Assembly (NCBI GenBank): GCA_951230915.1
Contig: OX579640.1
Span: 16,946,981-17,010,980 of the forward strand
From: Antitrichia curtipendula
Taxonomy: Eukaryota; Streptophyta; Bryopsida; Hypnales; Leucodontaceae
Direction of reading: 5' to 3'
DNA: 64,000 bases
The notes under the pieces are model-generated. The model was not told the origin of the DNA and made no database searches. It saw only the letters and a list, made by a program, of their open reading frames with translations. Positions 23,391 to 35,509 of the stretch are shown piece by piece. The position numbers and the translations under genes are program-made. Every line of letters begins with the position of its first letter. Position 1 is the stretch's first letter.

Positions 23391-24503
23391 TTACAAGTCA
23401 GTGACCGCTTCAGTCACCTTGGTTCCCGGCATCCGCTGCCTAGATTCCACGTACGATGAAGGAAACCACCCTGCATTACCTTTGCACTCTCCCTCCGACC
23501 AGCCAGATGAGGCCACTTGACGCACGACAACATAATCCCCAACAGCTAACGAAAGTTCACCAGGGCTCTCGGCTTCAAAAGGCGCTGTTACTTCTGCAAG
23601 GAAGTAATTGCTTGATTGGCTGCGTTTAGTTTTAGCTGAATCAGAACCTAAATTAGCATCCTCAAAGGAGGAAGGGGCGATGATCACATCTCCAGCAGCT
23701 GCACCAGCAGATGGCACGCTTGCCTCGCTCCGTTGTAGTTGAGATACTAGTTGATCCTGAAGCTGATCCAGTATCTCAGCAACTCGCTGGTGATAAGCGT
23801 GCTCGGCTTGCACCAGAGCAATCATCCGCTGAAGAGTAAGGCGCTGCTGTTGAATTTCTACGGCAGTCATTGCCGAAGCAGCTTCTTTACCTAACACTGC
23901 CATTGATGATGTTAATTGCTGCATCTTTTGTTCAGCTCCCTGCAGCTTTACAACGTTATCAACACCGCCTGCCTCTTTCGTTCTCCTCTTCTGGACCTCG
24001 ACCGCCTGCAATTCTGCTTCTTGACGCATGCGGTCATATCGCTGTGTCAATTGCCTAGCATCTTCCAAAGGTGCGCCCAAGACCATCGCCTTCAAGGGTT
24101 CTGCCACCTGCGTGCTTAGGACCCGCTGCATCGTATCCCGCTCTTTTTCCATCTGATTCTTGGCTGTGCCATACTGCAAAGAGGCTTGGGAAAGAGCCCC
24201 ACCAATCCCAGGACCCTCAGTTCCATACTTTTTGCACTCGTCTGCAAGCTTGGTGGCAACTTCTGATTGCTTGCTACCTGTACTGATAAGCCCTTCCACC
24301 CCCCTTACCACCTCTCGCTGGAAATGTTTAGCAGCCCTGGTAGAGGTGTATAGCTTCTGAAGTTGCTGATGTCTTTGTAGCTCCGCCTCATCGATGATCA
24401 CATCATTGTCTGAACCATGCCCTGCAAACTGCTTCAACACAGCATGCTGTTGCTTCACAACCTGCTCTCGGAACTTACTGGCGCTCTTCCTGAACGCATC
24501 CAT
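23391..24503 (-). CDS. SH3 domain-containing protein of the plant SH3P family
   Basis: An uninterrupted 370 aa coding exon starting at ATG 24503. Residues about 1-270 are helical and charged (start MDAFRKSASKFREQVVKQQ), as in the BAR-type region of plant SH3P proteins. Residues 300-353 form an SH3 domain with the family phrase PGELSLAVGDYVVVRQVA, the SGWSEGE block, GWFP and SSYVE. Plant SH3P proteins bind membranes and dynamin- or auxilin-like partners and act in clathrin-linked traffic and cell-plate or autophagosome formation. Length and domain order fit that family. The ATG is preceded by an AG acceptor (GACAGCAG, then GAAATGG), so the 5'-UTR is probably spliced from an upstream exon near 26.4 kb. 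Orthology to a particular paralogue is not assigned. Confidence 0.93.
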   Translation of the reverse strand: MDAFRKSASKFREQVVKQQHAVLKQFAGHGSDNDVIIDEAELQRHQQLQKLYTSTRAAKHFQREVVRGVEGLISTGSKQSEVATKLADECKKYGTEGPGIGGALSQASLQYGTAKNQMEKERDTMQRVLSTQVAEPLKAMVLGAPLEDARQLTQRYDRMRQEAELQAVEVQKRRTKEAGGVDNVVKLQGAEQKMQQLTSSMAVLGKEAASAMTAVEIQQQRLTLQRMIALVQAEHAYHQRVAEILDQLQDQLVSQLQRSEASVPSAGAAAGDVIIAPSSFEDANLGSDSAKTKRSQSSNYFLAEVTAPFEAESPGELSLAVGDYVVVRQVASSGWSEGECKGNAGWFPSSYVESRQRMPGTKVTEAVTDL

Positions 24504-24506
24504 TTC

Positions 24507-26395
24507 CTGCTGTCAACTAGGGTCTACGTCAGCACGATCTTCAGCCTGACCGCTGCACCTGATCCATCATCCACAAAAGCACTTTAGACGACCTTTGAAA
24601 ATCCCTACAGAACTGCAGCCTCCAGAAAATTTGGAGAAGAAAAATAAGTAAAATTTAAATCTTCGACAAAGAACCTCCAGAAAACAACCATGTACGAATT
24701 CGCATGTACATCATAATTAATCACATTGATAATTAGTACAATATGCGATCCAAAAAACAAGTCAAATGAGACAAAACCATCACTGCATCTTTAATCACAT
24801 TGTAATCAAGTTCGAGAGCACTTACCGGCTCTACAGTCTATACATGTCAACCTCACAAAATTCTCCTTCACATCAATCTGCCACACCAACCACGACAGAA
24901 TTCCTTGTTGAGAAACTTGCACACTCAAAAGTTGTAAGGTCTGACAGTCAATTTAGCAGTAAGTAGACAATCCGAAAATCTACAACTTTCACTTCAAGAC
25001 AGTAGATACAGTAGTGGCTCCCATCATTTCCTAGTCTGAAAAGAGGCAACAATCAAACAAAACATAACAGTGACTCACGGATCCATCACATAGCAAGCAA
25101 GAGTGGTTCGACTTCATAGAAAAAGTAAGAAATTTCCAGGCTACTGTAGAATGCACCGACAAGAAAATCCAGTACTAACAGCGCAAGATAGGACCGTCTC
25201 CTCAGCATCGTCTGTATGCCGGTTGAAATTGCCTCAAAAGTGGCACACATTAGAAAACACGTTGTAATCACCATACGTCGATTAAGCTAAACAAGCCTCC
25301 AACGAACCTAGCACATTCTATAATCCAGGCAAGAACTGTCGACACCTTGTCCACTATTAAGAGCACGATCGCGTCACTCGAAAACTCAAAAATGAAGCAC
25401 CGAATCACACTTTAATCTGGAATATGAGCAAATTGTACATTGCACCGACAAGAAATTTCCAGCAACAAGACAGAACTGTCTGCTCTTCGAATTCATCGGA
25501 TGCCAATCCAAAAACCAACTCAAAACTGAGCACTATAGCGCACATAAAAAACACAGAGTAATCATTATAACAAAACCCTAGCATTTCCTATCATCAAGTC
25601 AAGAACAAAGACAATGCAAGCACCTATTCCACAATCAAACACACTCAAGCCACTCGAACACTCAAAAAAGGAATGCCACGAATCACAAGCTCACAAGCTC
25701 CCGCAATAAAAATCCGGATCTAAATTACAGCACATTACACCGTCAAGAATATTCAGTACTAAGACACGCCTATCAACTGTTAGCGTGTTAGAGTGTTAGC
25801 TTCATCCTAAACCCGGACGAATTACCTCAAAACTAAACAGCATAGCACACATCCAAAAAACCGCATGGATTAATAATCATCAAGAATTCCACTATAAGAC
25901 GGGCCTAGATAAATCAGGAGCGTCCACCAGCTGCAATGCCAAGTCCTAAACGACATAACAATCAACCAATAGTAACATTGCCTCACAGATCCATCACACC
26001 TTACGCAACACTCGACTTCATCAAAAAAAGATACTCAGAAATTCGTAGGCTACTGTACATTGCACCGACAAATAAATTTATGTCCAGCACTGTCAGAGCT
26101 CCCTGCTCTTAGCATCGTCCGAATGCCAGTCCAAACCAAAATTACATCAAAACTAATCGCAAATCACAAAACACGGGAGTCAACCTCACAACAAAACTCC
26201 AAAAGAACCTAGCCTGTCCATTCATCCCCAAACGGCGACAATGCCAAGACGCACTCCGCGATCAACGACATACTCGCGCCGCTCGCAACCTCCGTCGACA
26301 AGAAAGCACCGAATCATAACACAATCTGGAATGCAGCGATGAAAGCGTAGCAATGGCAAAAGGCCGGGAGCAGGAAACCCCCGAGATGCACTTAC
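24507..26395 (-). other. Inferred long 5'-UTR intron of the SH3P-like gene
   Basis: Bounded on the minus strand by GTAAGT at about 26395 (exon edge ...CCTTCCAT) and by the AG just before the start codon. The 1.9 kb contains no conserved frame. It holds related stretches around TGCACCGACAAG (25150, 25440, 26055), suggesting internal duplication. Splice use is inferred only. Confidence 0.5.
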
Positions 26396-26620
26396 ATGGA
26401 AGGGTCGGTTTGATCGAGCAGCACATGCAAATAGTGAAAGGAGAAGCGAACTGAATTGACGCTCCCAAGATGATGGAAGTTGCGGCAAATAGGAGGGAGC
26501 CGGGCCGCGGAGAAGCGCGAGGAGTGACAGAGGGGGAGCAGGCGACTGTTTCTATGTGAGAGAGAAGAGAGTTTCCGGCTATGGCGGAAACGCCATCATT
26601 ATTTGGAAGCAATAGTAGAC
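26396..26620 (-). promoter_or_regulatory. Probable 5'-UTR exon and promoter-proximal region of the SH3P-like gene
   Basis: GC-rich compared with the surroundings and pyrimidine-rich on the minus strand (CTCTCTTCTCTCTCACATAG), typical of plant 5' leaders. It ends at a strong donor. The exact transcription start is unknown. Open frames across 26222-26768 lack conserved features. Confidence 0.45.
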
Positions 26621-26768
26621 GGAAACAGAGCAGGGACAGGCTTCCTCGTTCAGTCGCAGAACTGAGATGCTGGCTGATGAGGTCTGGCATTATTATTTTC
26701 CTGCCCCGGTCTGTCTCTGCCGTTGCCAGACGGCCCACACTACCGTACGTGAAGGTCTGATTCGGCAC

Positions 26769-26997
26769 TCAAATTGAATTTCCACGTCAGATTCTCAAGG
26801 GTCCACGTCACCTCGCACCATTCAAAAGATGACATGTGGCACTTATTAACAAAAATGACTTAATTTATGTCAAATTTAACCTTCACATAGGATATGTCCT
26901 TGATTATTTTGTGTTACTGTTATGTGGATTAGAAGAGGAACTCAGACTTAATCTTTACTAAGTTCAAGATCCTATTTGGATCACTTTATGACTACTA
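26769..26997. other. Spacer
   Basis: Short intergenic sequence between the SH3P-like gene's 5' side and a fold-back element. No gene was recognised. Confidence 0.4.
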
Positions 26998-27220
26998 CAC
27001 TAATGATGATATATTTAGTGTAAACCACACTAATTGATTTATAAATGCTATAAGTTTTTACTCTTGATGAATATTTTCACCAACTATGTGTACAAAGATC
27101 GGTCTTCCTTTTCTGAATAGTATAGATATTTGTGATCTTGGTTAAAATCTTCATCAAAAGTAAAAATTTATAGCATTTCCAAATCAATTAGTGTGGTTAT
27201 ACTAAATATCATTATTAGTG
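26998..27220. mobile_element. TA-flanked fold-back element, CACTAAT ends
   Basis: 223 bp between TA dinucleotides (26996-26997, 27221-27222). Arms of about 80 bp are near reverse complements: the left starts CACTAATGATGATATATTTA, the right ends ATCATTATTAGTG. It is related in end sequence to family D. Confidence 0.8.
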
Positions 27221-27222
27221 TA

Positions 27223-29557
27223 GTATATGTACTACTAGAATACATTTGAAAGTTTGAAATGGCACAAAAGGTGGCTTTCAATTGTGGCACAAATAGTTTT
27301 TTTTTCCTTATGTGTGTTCTTCCTATGTATGCTGCTAGGCTTTCGATCGTAGTGATTGGCCATTGGAAACAGGTACCTCTATTCAATTGTATAATATGGA
27401 CAATGATTATGTTATTGAACCAAGAGACTTGTAGAAAGTACACATGCATAATGGATTTCTTCATGACTTCAGAGTTGTCCAATTTTTCTTGTATCAACTT
27501 TGGTTTAGGGTTGGGTGACTTCAAAAATTTGGTTGCCTCACCAATACTATTTCTTTCATTTTTGCCCTAAGTATAGTATCTTCAAAGAAGTGGAGCATCT
27601 TTGATTTAGCCTTTTTTTTTGTTTTTCATTTTCTTTTTAAAACTAGATGGCTCTAAAAATTTGGTTCTTATTTAGTTGTTGAGGGCATCATCACACTTGT
27701 AATCTACAATAGTAGTAATGCACATCAATACTCTTATTAATTTCTAGTAGGAAATTGGTCTACAAGTGTTCAAATGGGAATTTCAGTTGGTTTATGTAGG
27801 TCAATTTTGAAATCATATTTTCCAAAATGTGACAAGGTGGAAGGATGTACCCCTATCATACTAAAGAATGGATTTGTTTCCTGATTGGATATCTTGAATC
27901 AAAAATTGTGATAAGTATGGTAGCTTTAGGCAATATGTTTAAATTCCTTTTCAAATTCAATAATTTGGCAAGTAATATGATATAATATGCAATAATCACC
28001 TAAAAAACTATAGAAAGAGAAATAATCTCATTTTGAGAGAAGTCGAAATTTGTTGACTTAATTTTGGCAAGGCCAAAAAAAAATGTTTATATGATTTGCA
28101 TGCATCATTAATACTAAATCATCTTCTTTACTCCCTCTATCCAGAAAGAAATTTGGGGTTTCCTAGAAATGGCTAGATTAATGCATAAATAGCTCGTATT
28201 TTCAAAAGATTGCAAAGTTACTATAGTTTCTACTAAATCCCACTAGGTATGAAAGAATGGGAAGTGAACAAATGATTGGTGCATGTTGAAAAACAAGCAC
28301 CATAATCAACAATTTTTTTCCTTTTGGGAACTATTCTAGTAGTATTAATTTTGATCATTTTTCAAGCAATGTTGGTACAATGATGTCTATTGACATCTAC
28401 TACATTCTATTCCAACAATGTCATGTGATTCAAATTCAGGAAATTCTCAACAAGAGATTTGTTAGTAGCAATTTTTGTATAATTTTTTGGCGTTGAATTC
28501 TATGCCTTTGGTTGGTTAGAGGTTGTGTTTCAATTCCCTATGCAAAGATCAAATTGCTATATGGTCTCTCGAGAGTGGTATTTGCAAGTTCTTTTGCTTC
28601 ATGGTGTTTGAACTAACTTTAGTTGTTATCCATCAAATTGTGGAGAGCCAATTTTGAGTTTAATTTGGGACAAGTATATTTGAAAACCCTGGATTTATTT
28701 CAAGACAGAGGGATAAACTCCACGCCACAATAATTTGTAAAGATTCTTGTAAGTATAATTCCTAGAGGTCTTTGACATGTGAAATTTACACTACTTTAAC
28801 ATGAGAAACTATTTTAAAACCACATAAACTAAGACCCTTCATAACTTTTGCTTACAATATCCAAATGTCACATTCTTTGGTGTGTTGGAACCTCCTTTCA
28901 CTTGCCAGCAGTACCTAGGCACAAGGCACAGTAGCATCAAATACCCATTCAATTATTATGATTTATGGGTGCCCGCCTTAGTTAGGGGTTAAGGTTCAAG
29001 TCATTATTGCACAATTCTGTCATACAGTATTGTGATTAAAACTCTGCAACGTGTAGACACTCAGGCAACAAATACCCATTTCAATAAAGCCATCAGCAAT
29101 AACGGCATGGCAGAGACAAATTTTACTACTGTTCGCATCTAAAATTATGGCAAACTTTGGTACGGGAACCCCGATGCAGCACCCGGTACAATCCGCTGCT
29201 TGCTGCACGGCAAATTACGCTGCACTGCAGGTGCACCATGTACACCGTGTACAGTGCGGCACTTTGCCATGTTCCCCTCATGTAAAATTATCTTGAGATT
29301 TACAAAAGGGCTCCCCAGAAGTGGACAAGCAATGAAATATTGCCTATTCGTGTTAACCTAAGTTCTCATCTTAATCCTAAACTCAAATAACACAAGATGC
29401 AGATGTACCAAACTCAGGCATTGTCAGAGTTTGCAACTTCTTCAATGCAATCCTGTATTTTAGGGTTTAGGGTCCTCCCCTCAATCCCCTTGCAGAGGAG
29501 ATTTCAAATCACTCCCATATTCAGAGCACAAGTCCCTTCACACCCCTACAAGGAAAT
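27223..29557. other. Gene-free spacer
   Basis: Frames at 27168-27570 are short and unconserved. A Stowaway-like left end (TACTCCCTCTATCC) occurs near 28129 without a visible partner. A GGGG-TTAA element end is seen at 28985-28992 without its mate. The last part is the 3' flank of the thioredoxin-like gene. Confidence 0.45.
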
Positions 29558-30690
29558 TCAAGTGTGGAGCCACACTCGGTCTCGTAATCTTTGAGGTCCT
29601 GCACCGTAAAACTCGTCCACCTTCTCCCCGTCTCGGAAGAACCGGAATGTTGGAGTGTAGCGCACATCCTGTGTGGTTTCGTAGCACTTGTCCACATCGG
29701 CGTAGATAAACATCGCTGATTCGTAGTCATTGCTCAAGTTGCAAAATGTGGGCAGCATATGCTGACAAGCATGGCACCTTCATCCCCAAATCAATCAACA
29801 AGTACAATACTCAGCATCTGTCTTTCCTTAACCCCTGAAGGACTAAGGATTCATGGCTTCATTTATTGGACCAATTGATCGCAGTGTGAGAAATTTAATT
29901 CAGACGGAATCACATTTAATATCATCAGAACATTGCATTTGAACAAATGAGAGTCCCTGTATGACCTGTTAAGAAAAACATGAAACCTAATTTGAACCTC
30001 TTGGTCCTTGAGGGTCAACTAAAACCTTCTGGTGTTACAAGATCCAATTCTAAGAAAGACAGTGAGAACGGTGATGTAACACTTTCAAGAACCAAGAGTT
30101 CGTGGAGAGTAGTTTCTACTAACTTCACAACATGGACAAAGATAGCGCTCTGTCATAATCTCTTGTCAAAGCATCAACTCCTTTGCTTCAGATTCAACTA
30201 ATGTGGGAAAAGTACAAATTCAATACCCTCTTTTATACCAATACTTAAAAACAATGTTCATTTTCAGTTAAGGTAGAAAAGAATCTCACCATGGGGCACC
30301 ATAAGTAACGATAGCCTGCGAAAGCACCCCCGCACAGACGTTCGTAAGGCAAACGCAAATGCAGAAAAAACATCGAATCGAACATGCACATTCTTCAAAT
30401 TACCAGAACAAGGGAAGGTTTGCAGAATTGAAAAAAACAACAATAGATTGGAAACAACTGAAAACAATTTACAGAAGATTGCCATGAAACCCTAATTCTG
30501 AACTCACAGGTCTTTTGGAGATTTTCGCTCGTTGCAGCAGAGTCAGAAGCTCCTCGTCGTTGTGAGCACTGGCCAGATTCCCATGGAAGTTCACGGGCAA
30601 AGACGAATCGTCCAAGCTCATGGTTGCCGACGACGAGGAAGACGACGACTCCGTTAATCCCTGTTTGTTTACTGCTGCTGAAGCTGCCAT
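29558..30690 (-). CDS. Thioredoxin-like protein (plant Trx-like 3-3 type), three exons
   Basis: Exons 30690-30508, 30315-30290 and 29777-29558 join in frame to 142 aa. All introns have GT/AG ends (donors GTGAGT and GTGAGA; acceptors GCAG and GAAG). The redox motif W70-C71-H-A-C74 spans the second splice junction, preceded by IVTYGAP. It is followed by PTFCNLSND, the YADVDKCYETT strand and the cis-proline RYTPTF, then FFRDGEKVDE and a GPQRLRDRVWLH tail. That tail and the ADxDxC-ETT block match the small plant thioredoxin-like 3-3 group. WCHAC differs from the WCGPC of classical thioredoxins, so the redox potential and partners may differ. A Ser-rich N-terminal segment (residues 14-30) is not a clear transit peptide; a cytosolic location is inferred. 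I chose the first in-frame ATG. Confidence 0.92.
29832..30015 (+). mobile_element. Small TTAA-type element (family P3) in intron 2 of the Trx-like gene
   Basis: 184 bp with TTAA on the left (29828-29831) and TCAA on the right. Ends CCCCTGAAGGACTAAGG and, on the other strand, CCCTCAAGGACCAAG. Interior phrases AGAACATTGCATTTG and GAGTCCCTGTATGACC recur in the relative at 37681-37907. Confidence 0.7.
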
Positions 30691-30792
30691 ATTGGTGCAC
30701 ACTACTGTGCGCGCTTGCAATTCCTAAGAGTTTATTGAGGTGAATATCTACTCAATCTGCGACCTCTTTCTCCTTCGTGCTACAATTTCGAA

Positions 30793-30802
30793 AAACCCTA
30801 AA
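30793..30802. promoter_or_regulatory. Telo-box upstream of the Trx-like gene
   Basis: AAACCCTAAA about 100 bp upstream of the start codon. In plants, telo-boxes mark promoters of many housekeeping genes. Function here is inferred. Confidence 0.45.
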
Positions 30803-30829
30803 TGATTCTCGTCATCGACAACGAAGGAA

Positions 30830-31058
30830 AAAGAATAGAGGAATTCACAAATTGGAAACGGGGAAGCCTAGTTTTCCAGAACAGGGCACCGTGAAGCCTT
30901 CCAACGAGGAACTCAGTTTTCCAAGTGGCAGTCCTGGCATAGGGTGCCCTGATTTTCACGGTGAATCCAAGTATGTTCCCCGAGCATGTTCCCCAAAGCG
31001 AGCCGTACAAAAACCAGAGAAAAGTATGCTTGTTGCACTGTCTTCAAGTTGTGATTCT
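30830..31058 (+). other. GC-richer open frame running into a repeat, possible gene relic
   Basis: The plus-strand frame stays open across this stretch with balanced codon use, unlike the AT-rich DNA around it, and stops being protein-like where the A/T microsatellite and family H repeat begin. There is no good start codon and no recognised family. It could also be transcribed leader of a divergent transcript. Confidence 0.3.
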
Positions 31059-31117
31059 TTTTTATTTATTTATTTATTTTTATTTTATTATATATATGTA
31101 TATATATATATATATTT
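31059..31117. repeat. TTTA/TA microsatellite
   Basis: A run of TTTA units followed by TA dinucleotides, immediately before a family H repeat. Confidence 0.85.
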
Positions 31118-31360
31118 AATGAAGTGCCAAAGTGGCGATATAAAATGTGATAGTGGTGCTCCAAATTTCAACACTCATCCACATATTGGATAGAAAATAT
31201 CACATTAGCACATATCACATATCCATAATTTTGTTTTCACTCACAATTTGATGATTTCATCCAAGATTTTTTTGAAAGATTTGGAGTTTTGGGGCAAAAA
31301 ATTTCACATATTGTTGTCATTTTTTAGTCAAACTAAATTTTTTGGCACTATTTTGCCTCC
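31118..31360 (+). repeat. Family H repeat, copy 2
   Basis: Same orientation as 6210-6480, sharing GAAGTGCCAAAGTGGC, CACATATTGGATAGAAAATA and a TTTCATCCAAGATTTTTT phrase. Confidence 0.7.
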
Positions 31361-33947
31361 CCCAAACCTTGGTGAACATTGAAAATAGGACACAATCTTA
31401 TTTGGCAAGTGAAAGAGGATTTCAAGACACTTTAGCATGCATTATTGCTAGTGGAAAACATGTCTTGTAAACTAAACCTTCAGATCCACGCTTGTTTTAA
31501 TTTGCCAATTTACATCAATGCAAACATGTTTTCCACTAATATATTTGAACATTATATGTTATGAGTTTTAAATACATTGTTTGCTGGAGTATCTAAAATT
31601 GACACTAGGCTCTCCAAGGCTCTTGTTTTGTGATTGTGTATGTCTTGTGTTATCAATATATAGGTTTCAATATTATTGTTTTGTTTGAATGAAGGTGTCA
31701 TGGTTTGGGCAATGATGATTATGGATGCAGATACCTTAAGGCTTTAATGCCAAGTTGAATGTATGTATGTCCTATTCGTCTTCTTTGAACATTGTTTTCA
31801 CGTAACTATTTGAAAGGTTTTGGAAATATGCATTTGATTTATTTGAATAAAGAATGTTTTGCGTTTCCATTTGATTATATTATTAAAATTTAAATTGAGA
31901 TATCCAAAAAACATCCTTCTCAACACTATTTGGATATTTTAAGGCCAAGATTTGTACATTGCAAAATATTTTCAAACTGATTTTCCTTGAAATACAAGTT
32001 GAAGTTGTATATAATCCACTTTAATTCATATTTGGAAAACTCTTACCAAATTAAGTGTGTTCAATCTACATCCCTTGTTCCAATTTTATAAGTCTTAGAT
32101 TAAGGCCCAAATCCCAATTTTGTTAGATATAGAATGACAAATAAAAAAATATTACATGCAGGAGGAGTTTCATTTGTGAAAAATAACGTCTCAACTCCAC
32201 ATTAAGTTCCAAGTTTTCTCATTTGTATTATCTTATGGGAATAAATATCCCCCAAAGGTTAAAAAGTTTAGAGTTTGATAACTTATGTATAGAATTTGCA
32301 ATGGAGAAATTTGAACATGAAATGAATCTATAAGGATGTCTTTGATTTAGTCTTATTCTTGTCATATTATATACAAATCAATAGATGGGACTTATAGAGC
32401 AAGAGTAGAACAATATAGCCAAACTCTTGCTCCAAGTTTCAATTCCTTGGCACCCAAACTTCTGAAAAACGTTGCCATGTAGGCATTTCTAAGTGAAACT
32501 AAAGTGAGGACTTGGTGTAACTCAACTATATGCTCAAATTTATTAGCTCTTGACCATTCAAACTTTGAGAATAGAGTGGAACTTAGGACATGGTAAAAAC
32601 TAGCCTTTAATTATGAATTTTCAAAGACACTTTTGGATCATGAGCAGTTTCTAGTAAATACCACTTTGATACTTCATCCTAAATAGTATCACCAAAAAAC
32701 AAACAACCATGAGTACCCCAAAATATTGTGTGCTGGTGGGCTTTCATTATTTGATTATGGAAAAATAAATGCAACTAAATGTAATTGACTCAAAATCAAG
32801 TATTTTATTCAAATATAATATGCATAAGTTATAGAAAGTCAAAATTGATTTTATCGATTTTTCTAAAACTGTGCCCTAATTTCAATGTCCTCATCTAAAC
32901 ATTGTGCAACTAACACCTATTTTTTCTTTGTTTTTTTAGATTGCGCTCTTAGGAATATGCTAGGTTTTGAGTTATCCTACCTTATTATGCTGAGCCTATC
33001 CCATTCAATGTAGAAATACTTTAATGTGAAGACAGAGCATTTGAAATTTATAAAACTCCCTATTATAATACATCTTAGATTAATCCAAGACTATTAAGCA
33101 TTTAGAAGTTAAAATAGAGAAAACAAAAATAAAAAGATTTCTTGTGATTTTTTTAAACGATGTTGCACCTAAAAAATTTATACGATCCTTCCTACAATTG
33201 AAAACTTTTGAAGTTAGAAATGATAACTTTTTGAGTTTATACATTAAATTCTTTGAGGTTTAGAGGTCAAGAAACTGCTTCAAAATACTTGTCTCCAAAG
33301 CAAATGAATGCTAAAATCTTTATCAAAATCAATTGTAGGATTCTTTAATTAATTTGTTCAAGTATATCTTCTCTAAATTTTAGAGAGAATGTCTCCACCA
33401 ATTGCAAGATCAATGTCCCTTAACTTCAAAATGTGGGTGTTCCTAGTCCTTCCAAAAGATGAAGTTGTCTTTCAACATTTTTCAAAAAAAAAAAGTATTC
33501 TCATAACTTGTGCATTTAGTCAATATGTTGGAAAATGGATAGAGAATATATGTAAAAAAACTTAAACAAAAAAAAATCACATTTTCATCTTAAAAAAATT
33601 ATAAGGTAAAAGGTAGCAGTTTATTGCTCACAAAATCAAACCCTTTATAATTTTCACCTCATTATTTGGAATTGAATGGTTCAATTTTTTTAGTACGTGT
33701 CAACTTATAAAATTGAATAAAATTAATTAACCTTTTTTTGGAGAATATATTTAGCTACATATTTTAACAATGAAAATGAAAAAACCCTTCTAAATTTTGC
33801 AATATTTATTGAAATGACATGAAACAAAGCTTCACATAGAGATTAGGATGATTAGCATCTATATTAAAAAATTCATGCAAAAATTTCAAATTATGAAGTC
33901 AATAGAACTTGCCCAAGTTTTCAAAAAATCCAAAGACGACTCCTAAA
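31361..33947. other. Gene-free spacer
   Basis: AT-rich, with no conserved frame, RNA gene or paired element ends recognised. A short inverted pair around ATGCAAACATGTTTTCCACTA and TAGTGGAAAACATG occurs at 31448-31540. Confidence 0.5.
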
Positions 33948-34188
33948 CCCTTGAGCGCTCCAATGCCTCAAATATGGCCTTCCATGACTAAAAGGTTGTC
34001 ATGTTTGACTATTATACTTTTTTCAATGGTATAGCCAAAATATTTTTCCATTTTACCATAGCTTTGGGTATGTCTCTATTATCGATCTCTACGGTCAATT
34101 TCTATAGATCTTGTTTTGGGTGAAGATTTGATTGCAATGAATTTAGAAGGGTCTGGATTTTAGTAAATATACGTTGGGTGCTCAAGGG
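33948..34188. mobile_element. Small TTAA/CCC-type element with CCCTTGAGC ends
   Basis: 241 bp. Left flank TAAA, right flank TTAA (34189-34192). Ends CCCTTGAGCGCTCC and, on the other strand, CCCTTGAGCACCC. The same target class as P1/P2, abutting a P1 copy at its right side. Confidence 0.65.
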
Positions 34189-34192
34189 TTAA

Positions 34193-34407
34193 CCAAGGAG
34201 GATGTTTTTTGGCCGATGAATGACAGAAAATCTCTCCATACAAGAGAGAAGTACAACTATTCATCCTCCAAATTTAATTTGTGTAGAAAGGGAAGATCTC
34301 TCACAATAGTGTGACTTCCAATGAGTACTTTTTCATTTTTTTAAGTCAACAATTCAAAAAAACACCAAACAAATGATTTCCATGGGGACCAACCCGTTGT
34401 TTAAGGG
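34193..34407 (+). mobile_element. P1 element, copy 4
   Basis: Right end intact (GTTGTTTAAGGG, then TTAA at 34408-34411). The left terminal repeat is lost at the junction with the neighbouring element. The internal order GGCCGATGAATGACA ... GACTTCCAATGAG ... ATGATTTCCATGG matches copy 5. Confidence 0.75.
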
Positions 34408-34462
34408 TTAATCGTTTAGGGTTGAAGTGCTTGTGAAATGAAAAACAGCTACATTGATTAAT

Positions 34463-34873
34463 TAAGGTAGAACTACCCATTACCACCCTGATTCGCAATC
34501 TAACTATACTGGGGCCAACTCTAGGAAAGACACATATTTTTCAAAGGTGTGCTTTTGTTTCAGGAGTCAAACCCAAGTGGAATTATAATTTTTTGATAAA
34601 AATTGTAATTTCTGTAAATTTCTGAAGTGAAATTGTACAACCGGTACTAGACTAGATTCATAAACGTCCTCTTACAACTCAATACCGCTTTCCAATGTAT
34701 CTAATAGCACTTGAAGATCCACCAATCATTAATTGACACGTTATCTTTTAATAGCATTAATAAATTACTGTTGTCAGAATCTGAAGTGGATTTGCATGTT
34801 TTTCTGACGGAATTGGGACAAAGCTGTAGACCACGGATTTGAATCACTGACGGAATTGGGTAGTTCTACCTTA
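34463..34873 (+). mobile_element. Family C element with perfect 17 bp inverted ends
   Basis: 411 bp with ends TAAGGTAGAACTACCCA and its exact complement. The interior is unlike other family C members. No target duplication is apparent. Confidence 0.8.
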
Positions 34874-35509
34874 CAAGGACATGATTGTGAGATTAATATC
34901 AACTGTAATACCAATGTTTGGCGCAAACAATTTTTTTCGTAAAAAATATTACAATACAGTAATATTTCAATGTGCACTAGTACCTAAAAGTGTGAATTAG
35001 GTGAGATAGTGTCACAAGCACTAATAGGATAAATTATTGTACTTAGAAAAGTATTTCAAGTCTTCTAAGTTTACAGTTTCCACTCTCAATTGGGTCTACT
35101 ACATAGTACAGTACATCAACAAAAGAATTAACAGGAACATTGATGAATCTCAACGTTTACTATTGTAGTTTTACATTCAGACCAGAAGGAGCTGGTTTGC
35201 GAGTTTCCAAACTCGCGATTCAACTTGAATCATGTTGAATCATCAAGACTATGATACAGGGAACAATAAGCTAATCTTCTACTCCTGCTTCAAAAATACT
35301 AGTCAAATCAAATTGAGGGACTGCTAAAATGCATCCAAATCTGAGGTCAAAATTGATCATTCCGACCGCAATGTGAAATAACTAAGCCACACACAACTTC
35401 GAAATTAAAATATACTCCAATGATTCTCAGTACCACGCATACTATGCACAAACCAATCCTTTACTGCCCATTGTTGAAATGTAATGAGCGACAATGAATG
35501 AAAACTCCC
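34874..35509. other. 3' flank of the PTOX gene
   Basis: No frame of interest. The part next to 35509 should be the 3'-UTR. Confidence 0.4.

Noticed and set aside
26222..26768. Overlapping minus-strand frames of 88 and 168 codons upstream of the SH3P-like gene
   Set aside because: They lie over a GC-rich leader/promoter region, lack domains and conflict with the strong GTAAGT donor there.
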